A DNA stretch of 64,000 bases from Leucaena leucocephala (Eukaryota; Streptophyta; Magnoliopsida; Fabales; Fabaceae). A program made the translations under genes and the position numbers. Under the pieces are notes generated by a model. That model saw only the letters and a list, made by a program, of their open reading frames with translations, was not told the origin of the DNA and ran no database searches. The DNA lies in contig CM073562.1 of the NCBI GenBank assembly GCA_037074615.1, positions 7,487,001-7,551,000 of the forward strand. The letters run 5' to 3'. Shown piece after piece: positions 1 through 11,530 of this stretch (position 1 is the first letter of the stretch; the number at the start of each line of letters is the position of its first letter).

Positions 1-9
1 ATTAAAAAC

Positions 10-1757
10 ACTTAGACGAACTCAGAGATTAGTTCATTCCTAAGAGTGATAACCGATTTCATATCTGCATGGTCAACAAAGGCATCAGCCCCAGTGTCAC
101 CCACAACTGAATCCATAGGCAACGCATCCACATGGAACATTTCGTCAGATGCCAATTGGATCACATGTTACATGGAACTCAAATTGGGAGGCGTGGAAAG
201 TTCACTTGGGGATGACGCGACATGATCTGAAACAAAATGCTTTGGCCATAATATGAAAGTCCCCTTTGTCTGACTCATAGTCTTCACCTCATCAGTCGAA
301 ATTGGGACAATAACATCTTTAAATATCACGTCTTCAACTGCCACCCTTAACTGATCATCCTTAATTTGGATGTGGTGGGCAGTTTTCCCTAAGATATGTA
401 TGGAACCATGTGCCACTAACCTTTTGATAGGATCCTCCACATATAGATCATAAGGTTCAGTATCCTCTGACACCTTTTTGGCCATGCAATAGCTCCCTTT
501 AGTGCTAGGACGAGCTGCATATGAGAGCATTTGGGTGGCACTTGGCTCCTGTTGCCTTGATGTCAATATGGACAATATTTTTTTCTTGATCTTTGCCAAC
601 CCCTCTTGTAATTGTGCCTAAATTGAAGCTTCTGTCTGTGCCTTAGCCTCTGCCCAAGAATCTGCCTTAGCATCTTCCCTCACAGTGGATAATAATGATT
701 ACAGCTCTGCCTTCGAGACGTATGGGGAATGTCGTGGAGATGCTCCAGAAAAATATCTTATACCGACACCTCAACCAACTCCCCTGACATGATTCCCATG
801 CTCTTGCTTGCCTGTGACAACAGTCAAGATGCCATTCCTACCATCTGACTTGAAGGACCTATGGGCTTCTTATTATTTAAGATCAACCTATAACATAAAA
901 AGAGCAAACATAAGAAATAATATAATTAGTCTACTAAAATAAAATAATACAAGTAGTACTTACAATTTTTGCCACAATCATGAGAGCGTGATCGCTTGTA
1001 AATGATCCGCTCATTTTTTTGTGAGCGTACAACCACTTATCTTCATGACGTATTGGAGATGGGGGAGCGAGAATAACACTAGGATCAGAATCAACAGCCT
1101 CTTCCTCTTGATCCCCAACAAGTCTCTTTCAGCCTTCGCGTAACCCCTCGAGACATTATATGGGGGTAATTATTCTTGAGAGCGTGTTCAATGGCTTTTG
1201 CTCTTTTTTCCTACAAGACTTGAAGTAGTTAATTCCCAATACATACAAAAAGAAGAAACATGGGAAATGCAACATTTCTTTTTCATAACATATCAACTCA
1301 CCATAGCTTCTGTAGTAGTCTGAAGCCTAACAAATTCTTCCTAAATAGCTTCGTCAATGAATTGATACTTGCTGCATGGAGAAGGATGAGGTTGACCATC
1401 TTTGTCCCGGCCATCATTGTTGGGAACATCATAAGTGAGCTGCAATAATTTCCATTGAAAGCAGAGTTATCAACAAATAGTTTTATTTTTCAGTATTGGT
1501 CTGTATACAATAGACAATAGGCAGATCTTATACCCGAATAGAGTCCAAATTTGATTATTCACACGATTTTCAACAGCATCTGAAGTCTGTATGGCGATGT
1601 TATTCTTGTTGCATGCTAGGAGGCTGACATAACTCATGTACTTTGTCCTGTGTTCACCAATTGGGTTCCAACGTGTGTCAAACTCAATCGGTATAATGAT
1701 AGACGACATAAAAACTAAAACTGCATACAACCTAAGAAATAAGAAAGGAAGAGACAT
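10..1757 (-). pseudogene. Second CACTA gene, Ptta/En/Spm-type transposase-associated protein, decayed
   Basis: The piece at 1757-1470 has an IEFDTRWNPIG segment and a following NNQIWTLF segment, the pattern of the plant transposase (Ptta/En/Spm) domain. At 1440-1260 the minus strand continues with SKYQFIDEAI, a stop, and EEFVRLQ. The piece at 599-168 resembles the C-terminal domain often found in these proteins, with DLYVEDP, VAHGSIH and GTFILWPKHFV. After one in-frame stop at about 168 the same frame runs on to about 10. Introns or deletions may separate the parts. It is the presumed DNA-binding partner of the transposase. No functional product is expected. Confidence 0.6.
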
Positions 1758-1789
1758 ACTAAGGGGCAGGCTTTGATAAAGTATTTTTA

Positions 1790-1970
1790 TTTAAGACTTT
1801 TTACACTGGTTAACATTTAATTCTGGTGTAAAAATCATATTTTGAATATGAAATGATTAATATTTTGAAATTCAAAATAATTTCTACACTGGATAACATG
1901 TACAATCGGTGTAAAAAAGTTTTCAAATCACTTTTTACGCCGGATAACATATACAACCGGTTTAAATATT
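1790..1970. repeat. Palindromic CACTA-type repeats between the two element genes
   Basis: Three imperfect units of the form TTTACACTGGttaaca..., then a CGGTGTAAAA return arm, follow each other here (TTTTTACACTGG, TTCTACACTGG, TTTTACGCCGG). Each unit can fold back. Such units normally crowd the subterminal ends of CACTA elements and bind the TnpA-type protein; here they lie between the two coding blocks. A single related palindrome is at 5163-5190. Confidence 0.6.
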
Positions 1971-2178
1971 AGTTATTTTTTTAAACAATCCTTTATTAAC
2001 CCATCACTTGTAAGTTACAACAAAATAATATATGCAATCAGAACAATATACTTGTGTTATTATTACATCAAACCAATATATGCAATCACATAAAAATCAA
2101 TTAGAATCCACTTCTTCTCCATTCAATTTTGGTAAGCCTACTAAAAATAAATGAGTCTCACAAATTGAATCATCATCG

Positions 2179-4640
2179 TCAATAACCCTTTTTCCTTAGA
2201 ACCCTTTTTCCTTGGAGAGTGACATACCATCTTTTATTTGTCGGATCAGTGATATAGAATACTTGCTTTGCTTGGTCTGTCATAATGAAAGGCTCATTCC
2301 TAGAACTTGTACTTTTTAAATCAACCTTTATAAATCCTAACCGATCCACCATAACACCGTTATTTACATTAGCCCACTTGCATTTGAACACGAGAACTGT
2401 GAATTTGGTATAGTCCAACTCCAAAATCTCCTCAACGACGCCATAATAAGGGATAGCTGCTAATTTAGGATTGTTATCTTTTGAACTAGATAAGTGCATA
2501 GCTTCAGCCACTAAATTCTAAAATATCACATTAAATTCAGGACCATATGCCAACTATCTAAATGAATCAGATACACAATCATTATTTTTAACCTTCTGTT
2601 TGAACTAATATGCAAAATATTTATTGTGTTCTCTAATCAGTATTCGCTCTGTCATTATATTATTTTGTTTCCAGACAAGCTCTTTATGATCAGCTATATA
2701 ACTTTAAACTTCATCAATGTTATTCAAGATGTATAAGTGTATTTGCTGCAATTCATTACAATCAACACTCTTCACCGACATTCCGCATTGACCCCCCTGT
2801 TTGGCACGGGGTTTAGTGAGACCGGTAAGTCGTACTTTAGACATGTAGTGTTGACAAAAATCTATAGCTTCTTCAGAAACATATTTTTCAATAATGGATG
2901 CCTCGAGCCAATTTGGATTCTTCATGTACCCTTTAAGGATTTTCATGTATCTTTCAAATGGGCACATCCATCGTAAGTATACAGGGCCACATAGTTTTAT
3001 CTCTCATACTAGATGAACAATGAGGTATACCATGATGTCAAAAAAGCCTAGAAGAAACAGTTTTTCAAGTTGGCACAAAATAACATAACCCTCGTGCTCC
3101 AATTCATCCAACTTTTTAGTCTCAAAGACTTCGCCACATATAGCATTGAAGAAAAAGCAAAGTCGGGTTACAATGTGTCTCAAATCATCTTGAAGGATTC
3201 CTCAAATAGCTACTGAGAGTAATTGTTGCATCAAGACATCACAATCATGAGACTTTTGGCCTACTAATATCAAATATTTCATCGACACAATCTTCTTAAG
3301 ATTAGATGAGTACCCAGAGGGAACTTTGATTCTTTGTAAACATTCACAAATACTTCTTCTCTCTTCCTTGGGCAAAATATTAATATCTTCAACACAATAA
3401 CTCCCCTCACCATCTGGCCTTGGATGTAAATCCTCACGTATTCTCATTTCATACAAATCTAATCTTGCCTTTAAAGCGTCTTTGGAACTACCATGTTGGT
3501 TGAGAAGTGTTCTAAAAATGCTGTCACACACATTTTTTTTCCACATACATGACATCAATATAGTGCCTTACCTGAAGATATTGCCAATACGAAAGCTCAA
3601 AGAAGACATATATTTTTTCCATATATTTTTTTTACTTCTCTTGGTAGTCTTATCGAAAGTAATATTGATGTCTTTCACCTGTTCATAAACTTGTTCTCCT
3701 GTTAATGGCTTCAGAGAATTTTCAAATTCTTAGCTGCAAAATTTTTTTTCTTCAGTCAACGATATGGGTGGCCTTGCTTAGAAATCTCCTATAACCTAGG
3801 TAGACTGTCTTTTTTCCATGACGAAGTTGATAGTAGCAAGTCTCTTCCTCACAAATGGAACATGCTTTATGGCCCTTAACACTATATCCTAACAAATTTT
3901 TGTATGTAGGAAAGTCATTAATTGTACAAAAGATCATGGCCCTCATATTGAATACCTCCTTCTTAATAGCATCAAAAACATCCACGCCTTCCCATATCTT
4001 CTTCAAATGTTTGATCAACGGCATTAGGTAAACGTCTATGTCATTTCCCAGTTGTTTTGGTCCTGAGATCAATATAGACAACATTACATACTTGCGTCTC
4101 ATTCACAACAAGGGAGATAGGTTGTAAACCACCAAGAGGATAGGCCATGAACTATGTATACTACTAATACTACCATAAGGGTTCATGCCATCTATATTGA
4201 GTCTAAGCCTTAGGTATTGTGGTTCCTTGTTGAACTCAAGAAATAAGTCATCAATTTTCTTCCATTGCAAAGAATCAGCCGGATGACGAAACTTTCTATC
4301 ACAAATCCTTTCAGTTGCATGCCATAATATTTTTTTGCATAATCTTTATTAGCAAAAAGCCGCTTAAACCTTAGTATAATTGCAACAACTCAAGCAATTC
4401 TGAAAAACCTCTATCACTCCACCCATGTCGTGCTTTCACTTACCAATCTCAACACCTCATTCAACAGGTTATATTTTCAGCACCTTGGGTATACAGGTTT
4501 TTCTGCATTATTGCACATAGTACCATATGCATGTGACCGCATAAAAGTATCATCTCCAATATCACGAATCATGTCTCTACTCGATCATCAGTATCCATGT
4601 CATCATCAAAGGTCTGTTCCAACTGTTTAGATGTACTCGA
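2179..4640 (-). pseudogene. TnpD-like CACTA transposase pseudogene (Tnp2, DUF4218, DUF4216)
   Basis: Reading right to left, 4300-3750 carries the Tnp2 (Transposase_21) core: a HPADSLQW segment, then GMNPYG, GPKQLGNDIDVYL, TINDFPTY and a GYRRFL segment. Then 3700-2704 carries a DUF4218-like region with CPFERYMKILKGY and a following EEAIDFC. Finally 2511-2179 carries a DUF4216-like end with VFKCKWAN and RWYVTLQGK. In CACTA elements this protein is the transposase proper. Stops and frame breaks separate the parts, and the stretch 4300-4640 is badly degraded, so no functional protein is expected. The order and spacing match intact relatives, so this is one decayed gene. Confidence 0.8.
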
Positions 4641-5162
4641 CCTTTCCATATTTTCACCATGCCATACCTATACTGTGTAACTCTTGTAGAACCCCTCACA
4701 AATTATATGAGTATACATATCTGTAGGACTTTGTTTCCTCTCATTTAAACAACTCATACAAGGACAATAAAACTTCCATTGTTATCATCACCGTTCTATT
4801 TAGCAAAATCCAAAAACTCCTTCACCCCCTCAGCATATACAACACTTGTTCGTTTAGCATTTATCCAACTACGATCCATATTTATGGAAGACTATAAAAC
4901 TAGAAAAATAGAAAATAAGAAAACCTAGCTTACAGCAATGAATCAAATAAAATAAGTAAATGACAGCAATGAATCCAATACAAATAACAGAGGTATTTCC
5001 AGTAGTAATACATAAATTTTCAGTTATCGAGACAAGGAGTTCAAAACAAAACTCACCGGCTATGAAGGGACGAGAAGACTTAAATGCATGAATAGGTGAA
5101 AATGACATATGGCAGGCTCGAAGGGGCTTTCGATTAAATTAAATGGTATTTTGTAAGCAAAT

Positions 5163-5190
5163 CTACACTAGATATAATGCAATACCAGTG
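5163..5190. repeat. Probable CACTA right terminus with palindromic subterminal unit
   Basis: The stretch CTACACTAGAT...ATACCAGTG folds on itself and ends in CAGTG, the complement of a CACTG terminus. The next three bases, TAG, could be one copy of the target duplication. Copia sequence starts immediately after, which supports a real element boundary. Confidence 0.45.
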
Positions 5191-5370
5191 TAGGAGCTAC
5201 CCCAACTAGTTTCCCTATGATTTATAATCCTCTGTTTGATGCTGATGGTAGTATACTGTATGAAAATCCATGTAATCAGTATGATTGGCATGACAAAAAC
5301 ACTTAATATCTATATGACCATGATTCTTATACAATATCCCACAACTTAAAGATCCCTTCAATTAATATAA

Positions 5371-7253
5371 TGAAATATCCTCATTTTCTTACGTCTTAGG
5401 GACCAAATAGTAGCATCTGGAACCACTTTTAAGGCTATTGAAGTCAAATTACTCAATCTGGAATTTTACTCTTAGCGAGTATTGTTCATTGTATAAATTC
5501 TAGAGGAGTGACCTGACTTCAAAAAATCATAACTAATTCTAAAAAAATTGAAATGAAGTGGTTCAAATTGCTACACGAAGATAACTTAATTCTCTTTCAG
5601 GGAAAAATAACTCGTTGACCACATCTTGACCAGGTCAACATCAATAAACATCCAAAGTTTACTGTTTATCCAGCATTTTCCCCTGATTCCAGCATTTTGG
5701 TCCCAACATTTGCACTATCCAATCCCAGCTTCTCTTCATGCTTCTTCAATCCTCATCTAACATACATGTGGGATTGGGATTACATGGAAGGGGATGAGAT
5801 TTCTGGGGAAATCTCAGTAGTAAATGGTAACCATACAATGTATGCAACTATATGCTTGTTGTTACTATGTGTGTACTTGATGATCATGCTTGCATCATGA
5901 TAACATACATGCTTCCATGTTACTTAATTATAACATATGGCCATAGCATAAAAAGAAACAGAGCATTAGTTAATCATACATACTTCACATCATCAAGGTA
6001 AGTAAACATCACATAAAACATCCAAGCAGTATAAGCATACAAGTAGGTAAGTTTACTACCTGGCATGTAGCCTTTCCTTCCAGCTCTTAGCGTTGTCTCT
6101 AAGGTCCCTTCTCTTCATAAGTTAGAGCCTATACATAGCATAATAATATCTTTATTATTATCTAGTATAGCTCTACTTAACTCATGCTTAACTAGGGGTA
6201 ATATCCTTAATATGACATTCCCCTAACTTTCTTTCTATCTTTAGTTACCTTGATTAATAGAGATATTTCTCTATTCTAACTATTAAGAGAAATCCTCTAC
6301 TTTATTATAGCAGAGACTAGACAACTTACCTCATTCATAAGCTCTGCCCAGTCCCTAAGCTCCTTGGACTGCTCCTGGCTCCACCAAAACTCATTCCTTT
6401 CTTTCCTTTCTTTCTCTCTTTCTCTCTTCTTTCTCTTCTTTCTTGGCTCTTGGCCATGAATGACATGGAGGGAGGGGTGGCCTATTTATAGGTGAGTGGA
6501 GGTGGAATAAATGGCTCAGATTGTTTAGCTTTCTCAAGAAGCTTCGCCTGCATCATCACGATGACATCACCCTCCTCAATCACTCACTATCATGACATCA
6601 TCCAAGGACACCTCAAGGGACACCTCAGGGGGTATGTGGCGCAAATGGTAGGGTCCTTGGGATACCTCACCAGCTGACTCAGCCTCTCTAGAGAATTCTA
6701 GAGTTTTTTCTTGGAATGAATGGTTGAGATTGTGCCACGTGTCCTTTTTACTTTTTCTCCTTTTTCTAATCTCATGACATGTGTCCTTAACTTTTCTTCT
6801 TTCCTGTAATAATTCCATGTGGCACCTTGTGGGTCCCATAAGGACACCTTTCATGTCACCTCATGGTCTAAAGCTATATCTGATCACTTTTCCCAGTTCT
6901 ATCCTTAATCAGGTAACCTTACTTTATAGAAAAATACTAAAATATTATTTTAATGCTTCTCAAAGTCCCATAACTATTGGGCCTACGTTTTTTGGCCTTA
7001 AAATATTATCTTGGGTTTCTAACCAAGCCCAAGCACTCTGGTGGCTCAGTTCCCAAGAAAAACCTTTTACTTTTCCATTATGCCTACAGGGACTTTCACT
7101 ATTCACAATTTAGTCCCTGAATTTTCATTTTCTTGCAGTTTAGTCCCTGAACATCATCTGTATATTTCTGGGACTCCTGCATAATAGGGCCTAGTAGCCT
7201 TCCTTTTTCAGGCTACATACTAGGCTTCTAAGCCTAAAAATTGGGATATGACA
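5371..7253 (-). mobile_element. Solo LTR of a Ty3/gypsy element inserted in copia
   Basis: The minus strand begins TGTCATATCCCAATTTTTAG at 7253 and ends in CA at 5371, giving a 1,883-bp LTR. It is flanked by TATAA (5366-5370) and TGTAA (7254-7258), a 5-bp target duplication with one change. The copia reading frame continues on both sides, which confirms the insertion limits. A minus-strand TATA box (TATAAATA) lies near 6480-6490. There is no internal region or second LTR, so unequal recombination has removed the rest. Assignment to Ty3/gypsy rests on LTR length and terminal sequence and is less sure than the boundaries. Confidence 0.65.
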
Positions 7254-7545
7254 TGTAACACATGTTCTAAAGTTTCCCACAATCAGACAATTAGCGATAC
7301 CATAAATTGGCTAAGGATAATTACTAGATAAGTTATATCAGGCCGGGTCACCGTAAGATAATTCAATTTACCAATCAATCTCATGTACCTCTCTGGGTTC
7401 TCAAACGGCTTGTTCTTAGTAGCTTTAACGGGATTTTCATATAGTATATTACTATCAGCATCAAGCAGAAGATTATAAATCATAGCAAAGCTAATTGGGG
7501 CATCTCCTAGTTTTCCATTTTTCTTTAGCATATCAAGAATAAAGC

Positions 7546-8107
7546 CTTAGAACATGTGTTACATTACTTGAAAGGATCTCTAGGTCATGGGATATTTTAC
7601 AAGAATCATGGTCACATAGATATTAAGTGTTTTTGTGATGCCAATCATGGTAGATCAAAAGCCACAAGGCAATCTACTACAAGATACTGTATTTTTATAG
7701 GAAGAAATTTGGTATCTTGGAGAAGAAAGAAACAAAATTTGGTGTCAAGTTCGAGTGCAAAAGTAGAACACAAAGCCACCACATAATCAGTATGTGAAAT
7801 AGTCTAAATATATCAGTTACTGAAGGAGGTTGGCGTTAAAATCTCTTTACCAGCAAATCTATGGTGTGATAATAAAGCGCCCTTACACATAGCTTCTAAT
7901 TCAGTATTCCATGAATGCACGAACATATTAAAATCGACTGTAATTTTATTCGAGACAAGTTTAAGGAAAATTTTATCTCTATAGAACATGTCAGATCCAG
8001 TGATCAACTGGGCGATCTCCTCACTAAAACTCTTAATGGGATTCGAGTTGAATATTTTTGTAACAAGTTGAGCATAATTAACATCTATGCTCTAACTTGA
8101 GGGGGAG
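7546..8107 (+). pseudogene. Copia RNase H remnant
   Basis: The plus strand reads HYLKGSLGHGIF, then a SKATRQSTTRYCIF segment and LVSWRRKKQNLVSSSSA, then after stops IDCNFIRDK, DQLGDLLTKTLNG and CNKLSIINIY. This is the C-terminal RNase H of a copia polyprotein. Frame breaks lie at about 7787 and 7805-7914. A polypurine tract, TTGAGGGGGAG, ends at 8107, directly before the LTR. Confidence 0.8.
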
Positions 8108-8279
8108 TGTAGAGATATTAAATATATTATAAGATATGTAAATATCCTATAATTAGTATATAAGATAAGATATAATATTATTTTATTAATATCTAGGATT
8201 ATCTAGAATTCTCTATTATGTATATATATATCCATTCTGAATATCAATAAAGAACAAGTATTATTCATCTAAAATAACA
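8108..8279 (+). repeat. Copia 3' LTR, 172 bp
   Basis: It starts TGTAGAGATATTA directly after the polypurine tract and ends AACA. It is homologous to the 5' LTR of copia D at 43699-43859: same start, a shared AATATCCTATAATTA block, a GTGTATATATAT-type block and an AATCAATAAA-like end. Both belong to one short-LTR copia family. Confidence 0.75.
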
Positions 8280-8349
8280 AGACCCAATCATCCCACAACT
8301 CTCAAAGAAGGCAACATTGCACAAAATTCTCTTGTGACATGGATCTGGC

Positions 8350-8856
8350 CAGTTCTATGTCACAGTTTAACAAGATCTTTCTCATTGCAAGCAATTTTCC
8401 TAATAGTCTCCACAGAGGGGGCCAAGGTTTTATTCAAACTTGAAGTCAAAAGAGATGAATTCTTGGATAGAAACTTTCCCAGCTCAAAAATATCAAAGCC
8501 TAGTTGTTGAAAGTATTGAACTTTTGGCTTCAGGGTTTTATCACTATCAGAAATAGTCCAGTTCGATAAACCATAGATTGAATAGGGCCTTCTATAAATC
8601 CAATCTGTTGAAAATAATTCAGCATAATGAAGGGTTGTTAAGGGCACCTAGCATGAAAAACTCGTTATGAGATATAGATGGACAGAGTTTTCAAGAATTT
8701 GAAGTTTTAATTTAGGTAATCAATGACAATAGTGTGTTCCTTTGAGGATTTAGTTGAAGAGACAGTAGAGAGCAGAGAAAGAAATAATTTGGAAGTGATA
8801 GAAGACAAATTATCCAGAGAATATGAATAACTGTAATAAAATCTAAGAAATTGCAT
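8350..8856 (-). pseudogene. mTERF (mitochondrial transcription termination factor) pseudogene
   Basis: The minus strand has two parts typical of plant mTERF genes. The N-terminal part, 8856-8707, starts MQFLRFYYSYSY, is serine-rich like an organelle transit peptide, and ends EHTIVIDYL. The second part, 8647-8360, has LKPKVQYFQQLGFD, KFLSKNSSLLTSSLNKTL and then PSVETIRKI and EKDLVKL, a good mTERF repeat pair. The several repeats normally lying between them are missing, stops separate the parts, and the downstream repeats are absent. It is a deleted, non-functional copy. No neighbouring gene suggests a role. Identification is by recognised family pattern, not by a search. Confidence 0.65.
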
Positions 8857-9694
8857 TGCTCCACCAGAATGTGTTAAAATCATTTGCACCAGACATATAT
8901 TAAAACACAAACCACCTCTTTAGTTGCTACTAAAGCTGTCCATAAATAAAGCCATTGATGCTATTAACAAACTCCTAACTTCTGATTATGTATTGATGTT
9001 TCTTGTGACTTGTCGATTGTCATTGTCTCCTGCAAGACATTCAATTCAATAGAAGAGTTAATATGATAAACTAGCAAGATTTATTACAATATCCAAAACA
9101 ACTTTTAAGTAAATCAAACATTTTCAGCCACACTCAAAATTTCAAATGGCCACAAATCCCTACAATAGTTCTACCGTTAAACTGCATCTAGTGAAGGAAA
9201 AAGCCAAGCAAACCATTCATGTGATTCAAAATTCATAATAAGTTGCTTAAATGAGACTATTTTTAGTAAGCTCAAATAATAAAAAAAAGAAATCATATTG
9301 CATCATAAATTCATAATAAACTAACAAACCTTAACCATGTAGAGAAAAGAAGTTAAAAAATACACTAATCAAATCAACAGCTCTGAATTTTACAACACTC
9401 AAACACAATTATATACTCCTCCAGTTGAGAAGTACTTTATAAGTTATTTAGAACTATAATTTTAACAACCAATATATATATATATAAACACACATATATC
9501 CACAATGAATAGAACTACATTTATATAGACGTCATATATATAAGTTTTTTTCAAGTTTAACAAAGAAACTAAATACTATAGCTTATAATTATCCAATGCA
9601 AAGCTTAGTCATATTATACAAAGGGAGGTATAGTTCGAGGCAAAGCTTAGTCATATTATACAACAACTAATTGCTCTGCCTAATAGTATTGAGG
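8857..9694. other. AT-rich spacer
   Basis: No coding pattern or element end was recognised. It holds an (AT)n run near 9473-9486 and a 23-bp motif, CAAAGCTTAGTCATATTATACAA in part, repeated at about 9600 and 9642 (42 bp apart). Confidence 0.5.
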
Positions 9695-11119
9695 AGTACA
9701 GCCTGGAAAAGAGAATTTTACACTACAAGAGTAGAATGATTTCACCAAAAAATTCATCATGAATTCCATTGTTAATTGAAGAATATCATGATTCTCCCAT
9801 GGTGGCACACGCTGGATATCTTCACACTTATAAATGCTTGGCTGAAGTGGTATATTGGGAAGGGATGAAGCATATGGTCCAAAGATATGTGGCTTAATTC
9901 GATGTGTGTCAGAAAAATAAATACCAAGCTCTTTCACTAGCGGGTTTAGTACAACGACTCCCTATTCCCCATTAGATATAGGAGGATATCAGCATGGATT
10001 TCATCTCTAGTCTTCCAAAATCCAAGAAATATGATATCATTCTGGTGGTAGTTGATATATTTACCAAATATGCTCATTTCTTGCCCATGTCCCATCCTTT
10101 TACAGCAAAGGATATTACTAGCTTATTTATCAAGGAGATCATTAAGCTATATGGTTTTCCTAAAACCATAGTCTCAGAAAGAGACCAAGTCTTTGTTAGT
10201 CAATTTTGGAAGGAGCTTTTCAACCAAGCTGGAACCAAATTATGCCTTAGCTCCGCTTATTATCTGAAAACCGATGGACAAACCAAGGTGCTGAATCTTG
10301 GATTGGAGACATATCTTCATTATTTCACTAGTGAGAAACCTACCCAATGGACACAATGGCTTTCTTGGGCTAAGTATTGGTACAATACCTCTTTCAACAG
10401 TGCCCCTAATATAACCCCTTTTAAGGTACAGGAGGGATCCTTCCTTTTTCCTTACTTTGAAAGATGAACCTTCTGCCATTGAAGAAGTCAATAAACAGAT
10501 TAATAACCATGATGAGATCATTGCCACTTTAAGGGAAAATTTAGCTAGTGTGTAACAGAAAATGAAGTCTCAAGTTGATAAACACTGACATGACGTTTAA
10601 TTCGAAGAGGGTGACCAGGTTTATGTGAAAATTAGACTTTACAGATTACACACTTTAGCCTGCATAATCAATGAGAAGCTTTGCCCTCACTTCTATGGTC
10701 CCTTTAAAGTTATAGAGAAAGTGGGACCGGTGGCATACTGGCTAGATTTACCTCCTACAGAGCGGATTCATTCAATATTTCATGTCTCCAAACTTAAAAA
10801 GTCTGTTCATTATGCTGTAGTTGCTTCTACCATACCTGCTGTATTATCTAATGACTTAAATCTCCAAGTGCAACCAGAAGACATTCGCAAGATCCATAAG
10901 CTTTTAAATAGGCAACTGGAGGTATTGGTCAAATGGAAAGATATGTTAGAATTTGAAAACTCATGGGAAGAAATATCTACCATTGCATCGCAATTTTCTT
11001 CTTTTCCCCTTGAGGACAAGGTGGAACTTTTAGGGATGGGTAATGATACATATGCTTTTACTACCAAGACTTACAAAAGAAAGAAACATGGAGAGGGTAA
11101 GACTCCTTTTGTATTTTAG
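9695..11119 (+). pseudogene. Chromovirus integrase-chromodomain pseudogene
   Basis: The zinc-binding H2C2 region is at about 9777-9930 (EEYHDSPMVAHAGYL ... DVCQKNK); one cysteine is replaced and a stop precedes FDVC. The integrase core opens with MDFISSLPKS at 9994 and keeps VVVDIFTKYAHF and SERDQVFVSQFW. A frameshift lies near 10430 and stops lie at about 10553 and 10586. The segment 10625-11119 has a PHFYGPFKVIEKVGPVAY region and a chromodomain with EVLVKWKD and FENSWEE. In this class the integrase inserts the cDNA and the chromodomain is thought to direct it to heterochromatin. The frame ends at 11119, about 75 bp inside the LTR. Confidence 0.8.
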
Positions 11120-11530
11120 GAGGTTGACCCAAGTTGTCATGCTAAATTTGAGAAAGAAACATAAGACTATGTGGCTATGGACTTTATGTATAGCTACTAC
11201 TTTTTGCTATCCTACTTTTGACTTTACTTTTGGGGAGGTGTGCCATGCACTTTTGATAGTATATAGTAGTAGGTCTTTCGTGGGAAAGGGCAAACATTTT
11301 TTTGAAAGAATTTGATTAGGAGAGGATGGTCTCTCGAACACCAGAGGGAACCTGGCACTAAGAGAGCACAGTGATTTGTTCAATCTATATTGTGGCTTAA
11401 GGGGTTTGCTAGGATTGTTGGTTTAACCTTGTAATTGTGACCCTCTTGATTTCTATCAATATAAGCTCAATATTTTTCAGATTCACAAGCTTCTTGTTGT
11501 TAATTTTTGTTTCTAGGTTAGGTTACATCA
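11044..11530 (+). repeat. Chromovirus 3' LTR, 487 bp
   Basis: It starts TGATACATATGC just after a purine-rich TTTTAGGGATGGGTAA and ends GGTTACATCA. The polyprotein frame runs about 75 bp into it. It is alignable along its length with the solo LTR at 50470-50985. Confidence 0.7.

Larger units (their letters stand above)
1..5190 (-). mobile_element. Decayed CACTA (En/Spm) DNA transposon, left end outside window
   Basis: Two blocks of minus-strand coding remnants match the two-gene plan of plant CACTA elements: a TnpD-like transposase (about 4640-2179) and a second Ptta/En/Spm-type protein (about 1757-10). Short palindromic repeats of the CACTA subterminal kind, built on TACACTGG..CCAGTGTA, lie at 1790-1970 and 5163-5190. 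The right terminus is probably CAGTG at 5186-5190, read as CACTG on the element strand, followed by a possible 3-bp target duplication TAG. The other terminus would lie left of the window. Stop codons in every domain make it non-autonomous. The family call is firm; the exact right end is inferred. Confidence 0.75.
5191..8279. mobile_element. Rearranged copia 3' ends in opposing orientations, split by a gypsy solo LTR
   Basis: This stretch holds pieces of one copia family. 5191-5269 is plus (PMIYNPLFDADG). 5280-5370 is minus (LKGSLSCGIL, KNHGHIDIKCFC). 7254-7531 is minus (PERYMRLIGKLNYL, TRPDITYL). 7546-8107 is plus, ending in RNase H and CNKLSIINIYALT, followed by a 3' LTR. Removing the solo LTR at 5371-7253 joins the two minus pieces into one segment running from KKNGKLGD to CFCHANH. 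So an inverted partial copy lies inside a plus-strand copy. Stops are present throughout; none of it is functional. Confidence 0.7.
9695..11530 (+). mobile_element. 3' half of a Ty3/gypsy chromovirus
   Basis: Linker, zinc-binding region, integrase core, chromodomain and 3' LTR are present in order. Gag, protease, reverse transcriptase, RNase H and the 5' LTR are missing. Stops and a frameshift show decay. The LTR (11044-11530) matches the solo LTR at 50470-50985 in start (TGATAC), end (TTACATCA) and in the coding tail it carries. Confidence 0.8.

Noticed and set aside
6492..7113. Open frames on both strands around 6.5-7.1 kb as small genes
   Set aside because: They lie inside the gypsy solo LTR and show no codon pattern or family motif.
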